Below are positions 58,253 through 64,000 of a stretch of 64,000 nt of DNA, piece by piece. The stretch is from CAYFZO01 sp964347615 (GTDB lineage: Bacteria; Pseudomonadota; Gammaproteobacteria; Poriferisulfidales; Oxydemutatoraceae). The first letter of the stretch is position 1, and each line of letters starts with the position of its first letter. The stretch lies in the NCBI GenBank assembly GCA_964347615.1, contig CAYFZO010000009.1:10978-74977 (forward strand). The letters run 5' to 3'. The notes below the pieces were generated by a model. That model searched no databases and was not told where the DNA came from. It was given only the letters and a program-made list of their open reading frames with translations. Both the position numbers and the translations under genes were made by a program.

Positions 58253-59233
58253 ATGAAAGATGAAACAAATAAATTGTCTTGCGCACAAAACGGCGGCTCC
58301 GTACGAAACGACGCGCTGGCGACGTCGCCTTTCGTGCTCGAAAACGAGACCGCGTATCAGCAATGGCGCAGACGCAAACTCGCGGCTTTCAGGAAAGATT
58401 TCAGGAGCGCGTCCGAACCGGTGCCCGTCGCCGACCCGGATACGCCCGGCGAGAAAGCGCTTGCCGTACTTACCGAACGCTGCCGGCGGCGCAATTTCGC
58501 GTTCTACCGCATCGACGGCGACGTCGACAAGACGGCGCTCAAACGATTTTGGGGGCGGCTCGGCTTGCACGCCCTGAGCGTCAACCCCTGCGCCGGCAAG
58601 GACGGCATCAGCCACGTCGCGCCGACCCCCGGCATACGCTACATCCCGTACACCACACGGCGTTTGACGTGGCACACCGACGGGTACTACAACACCGACG
58701 ACGACGAAGTTCTCGCGTTTGCGATGCATTGTGTCTTCCCGGCGGACGAAGGCGGGGAAAACCAATACTTCGATCCGGAGATTCTGTACATTCTGCTGCG
58801 CGACGAAAACCCGGACTACGTCACGGCACTGAGGCACCCGACGACCATCATCGTGCCGCACAACGCCGAGGAGCTGCCCTCTCCCGACGCCCCGCGGACC
58901 GCGAAACAAGCGCGGGCGGCGCCGGTTCTGGCCCTGCACCGGGCGAGCGGCGACGTCATCATGCGCTACACCGAACGCCGAAACTACATCGCCTGGCGCA
59001 AGGACGGCGCGACCGCCGCGGCACGCACCTTTATCCGGGACGTGTTACGGACCCGCAGCGAGTACCGCGTCGAGCGGCGTCTCGACGGCGGTGAAGGCGT
59101 CGTTTGCAACAACGTGCTGCACAACCGCAGCAGCTTCACTCCCGAATCCGGGAAAGGGCCGGAACGGCTGTTGTACCGAGCACGATACCGCGAGCGTATC
59201 ACCGGCACGGGCTACGCGACGCTGACCGAGTGA
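58253..59233 (+). CDS. Fe(II)/2-oxoglutarate-dependent dioxygenase, TauD/TfdA family
   Basis: A 326-residue enzyme. The iron-binding HxD is in RLTWHTDGYYN; the distal histidine is probably in NNVLHNRSSF, and the 2-oxoglutarate arginine in LLYRARYRERI. Many family members release sulfite from sulfonates (TauD), which would suit a sulfur oxidiser, but the substrate cannot be read from sequence. It is divergent from dsrA and starts a plus-strand set ending with a DsrC paralogue. GGGAGCTATATAC lies about 40 bases before the start. Confidence 0.75.
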   Translation: MKDETNKLSCAQNGGSVRNDALATSPFVLENETAYQQWRRRKLAAFRKDFRSASEPVPVADPDTPGEKALAVLTERCRRRNFAFYRIDGDVDKTALKRFWGRLGLHALSVNPCAGKDGISHVAPTPGIRYIPYTTRRLTWHTDGYYNTDDDEVLAFAMHCVFPADEGGENQYFDPEILYILLRDENPDYVTALRHPTTIIVPHNAEELPSPDAPRTAKQARAAPVLALHRASGDVIMRYTERRNYIAWRKDGATAAARTFIRDVLRTRSEYRVERRLDGGEGVVCNNVLHNRSSFTPESGKGPERLLYRARYRERITGTGYATLTE

Positions 59234-59238
59234 CGCCG

Positions 59239-59439
59239 ATGCTGAGGCTCAGCAAAATCCTGCTGGAACAACGCGAACTGTCCAACTTCGGAGAGTTGAT
59301 CGACTCGATCAAAGCGCGTGCCGGCGCCGGCGAGATGTTCCTCGAGTTCGACGTGCGCCCGCCTTTCGCCGACACGCCCGAGGACTGGGAAGCGCAACTC
59401 GAGGCGGCGTTCACCGCCGCCGCCAACGTCCGCTCCTGA
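59239..59439 (+). CDS. small conserved-looking protein of unknown function (66 aa)
   Basis: From ATG 59239 (or GTG 59230, overlapping the dioxygenase stop) the frame reads MLRLSKILLEQRELSNFGEL and continues acidic (FLEFDVRPPFADTPEDWEAQ). It is predicted soluble with no cysteine. It is wedged between the dioxygenase and the Cmx6-like gene and is probably co-translated. I do not recognise it. Confidence 0.55.
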   Translation: MLRLSKILLEQRELSNFGELIDSIKARAGAGEMFLEFDVRPPFADTPEDWEAQLEAAFTAAANVRS

Positions 59440-59466
59440 CCCGCGCAGCGGCATCGAAACAACCCC

Positions 59467-60150
59467 GTGTACTGGCAAGACAAGGCACAAGGCGCAGCTT
59501 ACGAAGTGCCCGACGACGTGGTTGACCTGAGCTTCAGGATTCGCTGTCGCAGCCTGCCGGCGGACCACGCCTACCCGTTGCGGGCAGCAATCGGGAAAAC
59601 GCTGACGTGGCTCGCCGACGAGCCGTCGGCCGGGATCCACGTGGCGTACGGCGCCGAGTCCGGCAACGGCTGGTTGCGCCCGGGAGGACGCGACGCGATC
59701 ATCCACCTGTCGCGGCGCGCACGGCTGAGCTTGCGCCTGCCGAAGCACCGCGTGGGTCAAGCGATGCAGCTCGAAGGGTGCACCCTTGATCTCGGCGGTC
59801 ACGAATGCGTCGTCGGCGAAAGCAAAGTACGCCCGTTGAGCACGCACGGCACGCTGTTCGCCCGCCACCTGGCGCTGACCGCGGCCGACGACCGGACGTT
59901 CTTGAGCGACGCCGCGGATCTGCTCGCCGAGCTCGACCTCAACCCGCCCAAGATGATGAGCGGGCTCAGCCACGTGATTCATACGCCGCAACAAGACGTC
60001 GAGACCCGCAGCCTGATGATCGACGGCCTCAAGCCGCAGGAATCGGTGTTGCTGCAGCAACGGGGGCTGGGGGGCTGGCGCGGGTTCGGCTGCGGCATCT
60101 TCTTGCCGCACAAAAGCATAGACGTCGTAACCGGGAAGCCGGATGAATAG
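59467..60150 (+). CDS. Cas6/Cmx6-like protein without a CRISPR system
   Basis: A 227-residue protein resembling the Cas6 variant called Cmx6 (type I-MYXAN). Family-like blocks are VVDLSFRIRCRSLPADHAYP, IHVAYGAESGNGW, STHGTLFARHLAL, TRSLMIDGLKPQESVLLQQR and the glycine-rich end GCGIFLPHKSIDVV. Cas6 proteins cut CRISPR transcripts. No other cas gene and no repeat array is present in the window, so a CRISPR role is doubtful. It is followed 98 bases later by a DsrC paralogue. Confidence 0.7.
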   Translation: MYWQDKAQGAAYEVPDDVVDLSFRIRCRSLPADHAYPLRAAIGKTLTWLADEPSAGIHVAYGAESGNGWLRPGGRDAIIHLSRRARLSLRLPKHRVGQAMQLEGCTLDLGGHECVVGESKVRPLSTHGTLFARHLALTAADDRTFLSDAADLLAELDLNPPKMMSGLSHVIHTPQQDVETRSLMIDGLKPQESVLLQQRGLGGWRGFGCGIFLPHKSIDVVTGKPDE

Positions 60151-60248
60151 AATAAGGCGGCGGCAGAGCCGCAAGCCGCAACATAATCCGCCGCGACGCG
60201 CGGCCCGAGCAAAATGAAAACAACCACCGAGGCAAACAGGAGGCAAAC

Positions 60249-60590
60249 ATGGGGTTTAACGTAAACGGCAAGGAAATCGAAACCACCGCGACGGGGTTTC
60301 TCGCCAACGCCGAAGACTGGAACGAGGACGTCGCGCAAGCGATTGCGGCGAGCGAAAACATCGAGCTGAGCGACAAGCATTGGGACGTCGTGCGCTATTT
60401 GCGCGACGAATTCTTCAACAACAACGAGAATCAGCCCAACACACGCAGTCTCGTCAAAGCGATGCAGGAAAAGTGGGCAGACAAGGGCGTGTCGGCGAAA
60501 ACGCTCTACGCCCTGTTCCCCAAGGACCCGAGCAAGCAGGCGGGACGCATCGGCGGACTGCCCGAAAGCCGGCGTAAAGGCGGTTACTAA
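60249..60590 (+). CDS. cysteine-free DsrC paralogue (RspA-like)
   Basis: A 113-residue protein of the DsrC/TusE fold: GKEIETTATGFLANAEDWNE, then DKHWDVVRYLRDEFFNNNEN and KTLYALFPKDPSKQAGRIGG. The C-terminal arm ends GLPESRRKGGY, and no cysteine occurs anywhere, so it cannot carry sulfur. Such proteins have been called RspA and proposed to be regulatory. A strong AGGAGG site precedes the ATG. It may compete with DsrC for partners or regulate dsr; this is inference. Confidence 0.85.
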   Translation: MGFNVNGKEIETTATGFLANAEDWNEDVAQAIAASENIELSDKHWDVVRYLRDEFFNNNENQPNTRSLVKAMQEKWADKGVSAKTLYALFPKDPSKQAGRIGGLPESRRKGGY

Positions 60591-60700
60591 GCGGCGTCGG
60601 GCAATCGCCTCGTATCGTCGCTGTAACCGTCGCCGAACACGGATACGTTCACGTTCGGAAGCGACGGTTTGCGGCGTACGCTGACTTATAATGGCGTGCA

Positions 60701-61672
60701 GTGCACGCAACCCGACTCGACGACATCAGAGCGCCCGTGGCGACGGACATGGACGCGGTCAACGCGCTCATCGTTGAACGCCTGCACTCGAACCTCGACT
60801 TCATCAACGAGCTCGGACGCCACATCGTCGAAAGCGGCGGCAAGCGCCTGCGCCCGCTGCTGGTGCTGCTCTCGGCGAAAGCGCACGGCTACGACGGCGA
60901 CACGCACAAATTGCTTGCCGCAATCATCGAGTTCATCCACACCGCGACGCTGCTGCACGACGACGTCGTTGACAACGCCGACCTGCGGCGCGGGCGCAAA
61001 ACCGCCAAGTCGCTCTGGGGCAACGACGCGAGCGTACTCGTCGGCGACTTTCTGTACTCACGCGCGTTTCAAATGATCGTCGAGTCCGGCTTGCCGCGCG
61101 TCACCGACGTGCTTGCCGACGCCACCAACACGATCGCCGAAGGCGAGGTGCGCCAGCTGTTGAACTGCCGCCGCGACGACGTTGGCGAGAACGACTACCT
61201 GCAAGTGATTCGTTGCAAGACCGCCAAGCTGTTCGAAGCCGCCGCGCGCATCGGCGCACTGGCCGCCGGCGCGCCGAAGGAGGCCGAAAACAACGCCGCC
61301 CGTTTCGGCCTCAACGCGGGGTTCGCGTTTCAGCTGATAGACGACGTTTTGGACTACGAACCGTGCAACGAATCGGGCAAACCGCCGGCAAACGATTTCA
61401 CCGAAGGCAAGCCGACGCTGCCGTTCATCTACGCGCTCAAGCATTGCCCCCGCGACGACGCACGATTGCTCAAGGACGCCTTGAAGGAAAAAGCAGGCGA
61501 CGGCAAGGACGCGATCGCTCTGATACGCGCAAGCGGCGCGCTTGAATACACCCGGCAACGGGCGTCGGCGTACGCCGACGAGGCGCGCGAAGCGCTGGCT
61601 GCGGTGACCGACTCGCCGTACAAAGTCGCGCTCGTCGAACTCGCTGCGTTCACGGTCGCACGCGATTACTGA
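60701..61672 (+). CDS. ispB: octaprenyl diphosphate synthase
   Basis: A 323-residue trans-prenyltransferase making the ubiquinone side chain. The two aspartate-rich motifs are LLHDDVVDNADLRRG and FQLIDDVLDYEP. GGKRLRPLLVLLSAKAHGYD and TLPFIYAL are further family blocks. GTG start at 60701. The residue upstream of the first DDxxD (THTATLLH region, here FIHTATLLH) is consistent with long-chain products. A tRNA-Pro gene follows. Confidence 0.95.
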   Translation: MHATRLDDIRAPVATDMDAVNALIVERLHSNLDFINELGRHIVESGGKRLRPLLVLLSAKAHGYDGDTHKLLAAIIEFIHTATLLHDDVVDNADLRRGRKTAKSLWGNDASVLVGDFLYSRAFQMIVESGLPRVTDVLADATNTIAEGEVRQLLNCRRDDVGENDYLQVIRCKTAKLFEAAARIGALAAGAPKEAENNAARFGLNAGFAFQLIDDVLDYEPCNESGKPPANDFTEGKPTLPFIYALKHCPRDDARLLKDALKEKAGDGKDAIALIRASGALEYTRQRASAYADEAREALAAVTDSPYKVALVELAAFTVARDY

Positions 61673-61707
61673 ACCGGCGCCGCTGTATAATCGGGCCTCA
61701 CCGCGCG

Positions 61708-61784
61708 CGGAGTGTAGCTCAGCCTGGTAGAGCACTGCCTTCGGGAGGCAGGGGCCGGAGGTTCAAATCCTCTCACTCCGACCA
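61708..61784 (+). tRNA. tRNA-Pro (anticodon CGG)
   Basis: A 77-base cloverleaf. The acceptor stem CGGAGTG pairs with CACTCCG, followed by encoded ACCA. The anticodon stem CTGCC/GGCAG encloses TTCGGGA with anticodon CGG. The T arm has GTTCAAATC. This position after ispB is common in gammaproteobacteria. Confidence 0.95.
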
Positions 61785-61793
61785 GTTTGGCCC

Positions 61794-61870
61794 GGTGCCT
61801 GGGTTGTGGCGCCTGGGTTGGCGCCTGGATTAGCACCCGGGTTGGCACCTGGACCGGCACTTGAGTCCGG
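61794..61870. repeat. imperfect 12-14 bp tandem repeats after the tRNA
   Basis: About six degenerate units of the type GGCGCCTGGGTT (GGTGCCTGGGTT, GCGCCTGGGTTG, GCGCCTGGATTA, GCACCCGGGTTG, GCACCTGGACC) lie between the tRNA and the methyltransferase stop. They are non-coding for the neighbouring genes. Confidence 0.7.
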
Positions 61871-61885
61871 GCACGCGGGAGCCCA

Positions 61886-63091
61886 TCAAGCCTCCTTGCG
61901 AAGCAACACGATTCTGTTGGTATTGGTTCCCTTGCGGTTGTTATCCACCCCCCAGATATTCGCCGTCTTGGTAAACGCCTGCCGGTTGACCATGACGGCT
62001 TTGCAGTCGAAGCCGGCTTCAAGCCCCAGCGGAGCGACGTGCTCGTCGAGCTTGACCCGGCCGCCCTTGACTTCCCCCACCTCGAAAGCAACCCACCCGC
62101 CGGGCTTGACCACCCGGTACAGCTCCTGCAAGACGCCAAGCATGACTTGTTCCCAAGCGCCGACGGTCTTCGACGTCGCAAGCCGCCGCTCGACCGCGGC
62201 GGCGTCAACGCCGTTGAACCAACAACGAAGCCAGTTGTCCTTGGCGTACTGAACCACGTCGAGAAACGGGGGAGACGTCACCACCAAGGAAACGGCGGCG
62301 TCGGGTATTTCCGGCACTCGCCGGGCGTCGCCCGAAGTGAACACTGCGCGCGCGGCGATCCGACGCAGCCGGCGGCGCGCCGCCGGGTCGATCTTCGACA
62401 ACAGCTGTTTCGTCTTTTTCATGACCAGCCGCTTGGTGTCCCGGTAAGGAGGAGACTGCTTGCGCCGGCGGTTGATCCTGGATTGCCCTTCGGCCGAAAC
62501 CGCTTGGTTGGGAGGCAGGGTATAAACCGAAAAAAAGCCGGGGGAATGCCCCGTCAGTCTGTTGGTTGCAATCATCCTGACCCACCGGTCCACGCGGTCT
62601 TCAGCGTTCGCCTTCCGCCGTGCCTGCAACTCCTCTCTCAGGGAAACGATTTCGGCTTCGGTGTCCGGGTGGTAAAACATGGACAGGTCGACCCCGGCGG
62701 CGGCGGCGGGATGCGTGGCGTACTCATCGAGCCGGGCTTGGACCTCTTCGACGAAAGGCGGGTCCACCCTCGGTGCGGCCAAGATCTCGCTCAATGGGTT
62801 GACGTCGTTCGACGCCGGCACCCTGCCGCTCAACGCGGCTTCGACCGCGGTCGTCCCGCGCCCGCCGAACGGGTCGAACACCCTGTCGCCCGGGCGCGTC
62901 AGCTTGGCGATGAACAATTGCGGTAACTGCGCCTTGAAACACGCCCGGTACGACACTTCGTGCAGAGGATTCAACCGCCGTTGCTTGGCGGTCCAGAACT
63001 CCGACTCGAAACGGGGAACGTTGACTCCGCCGAAAAACATCGGTTGCGCCGATGCGTGCGATTTCAAATAGCTGATGATTTCTTCGTCCAT
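61886..63091 (-). CDS. DNA methyltransferase (N4-cytosine or N6-adenine type), apparently solitary
   Basis: A 401-residue AdoMet-dependent DNA methyltransferase. The AdoMet-binding motif is RVFDPFGGRGTTAVEAALSG near the N-terminus, and the catalytic motif is VVTSPPFLDVVQYAKDN near residue 275 (TSPP favours N4-cytosine). The C-terminal VVKPGGWVAFEVGEVKGG fits the fold. No restriction nuclease is adjacent, so it may be an orphan regulator or a relic. It lies between a tRNA and gmk, a favoured spot for inserted genes. Confidence 0.8.
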   Translation of the reverse strand: MDEEIISYLKSHASAQPMFFGGVNVPRFESEFWTAKQRRLNPLHEVSYRACFKAQLPQLFIAKLTRPGDRVFDPFGGRGTTAVEAALSGRVPASNDVNPLSEILAAPRVDPPFVEEVQARLDEYATHPAAAAGVDLSMFYHPDTEAEIVSLREELQARRKANAEDRVDRWVRMIATNRLTGHSPGFFSVYTLPPNQAVSAEGQSRINRRRKQSPPYRDTKRLVMKKTKQLLSKIDPAARRRLRRIAARAVFTSGDARRVPEIPDAAVSLVVTSPPFLDVVQYAKDNWLRCWFNGVDAAAVERRLATSKTVGAWEQVMLGVLQELYRVVKPGGWVAFEVGEVKGGRVKLDEHVAPLGLEAGFDCKAVMVNRQAFTKTANIWGVDNNRKGTNTNRIVLLRKEA

Positions 63092-63320
63092 CGATCCGAC
63101 CGCTCTTTCACGCGCGTTGCGCCTCCCGGGCCAAGCCCGGCCGCCGCCCGATTATCCCCCGACTACCTTCGTCCCCCAAGCGCGTGCATGGGCGCGGCGC
63201 AGGCTGCGCGAAAGACAAGGTTGCAACCGCGGACCGGCGGATGCCGCGAACGGGCAAGCAAGCGGATAAGGTATGATTGAAGCGGTTTTCGCTCTCCCTC
63301 CAGCTTCTCGACAACGAGCC

Positions 63321-63968
63321 ATGGCCGCCGGCAAACTCTTCATCGTCTCAGCGCCTTCGGGCGCCGGCAAGACTTCGTTGCTGAAAAAGGCGCTCGCTCG
63401 CCTCGACGGCTTCAGCGTCGCGGTGTCGCACACCACGCGCCCGCCGCGCGCAAGCGAAGGGCACGGCCGCGACTACCACTTCATCCGCCCCGAAGAGTTC
63501 AACCGAATGCTCGAAAGCGACGACTTCCTCGAGCACGCAAGGGTGTTCGGCTACGACTACGGCACTTCACGCGACGAGGTCGAGAAAAGGCGCGCGCGCG
63601 GCGAGAACGTGGTGCTGGAGATCGACTGGCAGGGCGCGAAACAGGTCAGGGACAAGCTGGCCGGCACCTTCTCGATCTTCATCCTGCCGCCGTCGATGGC
63701 AGCGCTGCGAGAACGCCTGCAGGCCCGCGATCAGGACTCGCCGGAAACCATCGAGCACCGCCTCGAGGTCGCGCACCGGGAAGTTCGCCGCCACCACGAG
63801 TTCGACGCGGTGATGGTCAACGACGATTTCGATCGCGCTTGCACGGCGTTGCAACGTCTTCTGGCGGGCGGGCGCGCCGACCCGGCGGAGCAAGCGCGGG
63901 TCGAGCAAACCCTGCGGGCGCTGCTTGCAACCGAGGACACCGCCGTGTATGGGTTCAGAGAGATATGA
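63321..63968 (+). CDS. gmk: guanylate kinase, 3' end altered by an IS end
   Basis: A 215-residue enzyme phosphorylating GMP. P-loop: VSAPSGAGKTSLLKKAL. GMP-binding segments are SHTTRPPRASEGHGRDYHF and DYGTSRDEVEKRR; VLEIDWQGAKQVRDK follows. The conserved part ends before residue 200. The last residues (VYGFREI) and the TGA stop are encoded by the IS left end TGGGTTCAGAGAGATATGAGAC. ATG 63321 is chosen over an upstream in-frame ATG because MAAGKLFIVSAPSGAGK is the normal start. Confidence 0.93.
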   Translation: MAAGKLFIVSAPSGAGKTSLLKKALARLDGFSVAVSHTTRPPRASEGHGRDYHFIRPEEFNRMLESDDFLEHARVFGYDYGTSRDEVEKRRARGENVVLEIDWQGAKQVRDKLAGTFSIFILPPSMAALRERLQARDQDSPETIEHRLEVAHREVRRHHEFDAVMVNDDFDRACTALQRLLAGGRADPAEQARVEQTLRALLATEDTAVYGFREI

Positions 63969-64000
63969 GACAAAGGTAAAAACCCGCTCCGGGCGATGAA
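63950..64000 (+). mobile_element. left end of the IS481/IS3-like element, continues past window
   Basis: TGGGTTCAGAGAGATATGAGAC followed by AAAGGTAAAAACCCGCTCC matches the left ends at 6868 and 11693. It begins inside the gmk reading frame. Whether a full transposase follows cannot be seen. Confidence 0.75.

Noticed and set aside
59467..60590. Reading the DsrC-like and Cmx6-like genes as a mini CRISPR defence unit
   Set aside because: The second gene is clearly of the DsrC fold and no Cas effector is present. A sulfur-related setting explains the neighbours better.
60249..60590. Calling the gene TusE or dsrC
   Set aside because: TusE keeps one cysteine and DsrC two. This protein has none, so neither name is justified.
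1..64000. CRISPR array to go with the Cmx6-like gene
   Set aside because: I found no series of regularly spaced direct repeats. The only short tandem repeats (61794-61870, and the heptad coils) have no spacers.

Overview
The window is chromosomal DNA from a high-GC, sulfur-oxidising gammaproteobacterium, probably close to the Chromatiales or to related thioautotrophic symbionts; I cannot name the genus. The main evidence is a complete oxidative-type dsr locus on the minus strand between 42.2 and 57.9 kb, read in the order dsrA, B, E, F, H, C, M, K, (three foreign genes), L, J, O, P, N. Ordinary gammaproteobacterial housekeeping blocks lie around it: accBC-aroQ, rpmH-rnpA-yidC-mnmE-mnmG-rsmG-parA-parB, ribF-ileS-lspA-ispH followed by minor pilin genes, ispB with a tRNA-Pro, and gmk.

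Layout. 0-5.3 kb: end of an AmpG-type permease, cytochrome c4 with a TnpB fragment read in frame upstream, dsbA, then fis, acyP, accC, accB and aroQ on the minus strand. 5.3-18.3 kb: an unstable surface-glycan region. A segment of roughly 4.8 kb is present twice (GT10 fucosyltransferase-like gene, two sulfotransferase genes, IS debris). After it come a GT25 gene, a duplicated GT77-like gene, and remnants of a DNA methyltransferase/HNH protein, of HsdR, and of an IS481/IS3-like element. 18.3-26.8 kb: the origin-side housekeeping cluster. 26.8-31.7 kb: an accessory island of small coiled-coil membrane proteins, a secreted formylglycine-generating-enzyme-fold (FGE) protein whose 3' end looks like a diversity-generating retroelement (DGR) variable repeat, a template-like repeat behind it, and IS ends. 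31.8-40.4 kb: ribF, ileS, lspA, ispH and the fimT/pilV/pilW/pilX/pilE cluster, with a 463-bp tandem duplication across the ispH/pilE 3' ends. 40.7-42.1 kb: a P19-type iron protein and a lipoprotein. 42.2-57.9 kb: dsr. 58.2-60.6 kb: a divergent set with a 2-oxoglutarate dioxygenase, a small protein, a Cas6/Cmx6-like protein and a DsrC paralogue with no cysteine. 60.7-64 kb: ispB, tRNA-Pro, an orphan DNA methyltransferase, and gmk, whose stop codon lies inside an IS end.

How the genes fit together. DsrEFH, DsrC, DsrMKJOP, DsrL and DsrAB would oxidise stored or imported sulfur to sulfite and send the electrons to the membrane. DsrN would amidate siroheme. Cytochrome c4 and DsbA are periplasmic redox proteins that fit this respiratory lifestyle. 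The glycan region suggests a fucosylated, sulfated and changeable cell surface.

Most interesting observations: (1) a DGR-like template/variable repeat pair whose differences fall mainly at template adenines, with no reverse transcriptase in the window; (2) a YcfL/LpoB/SH3-COG3014 cassette inserted in the dsr operon between dsrK and dsrL; (3) a cysteine-free DsrC paralogue next to a lone Cmx6-like gene beside dsr; (4) four mosaic sulfotransferase genes with variable N-terminal halves and identical C-terminal halves; (5) a family of coiled-coil membrane microproteins that gain or lose whole heptads.
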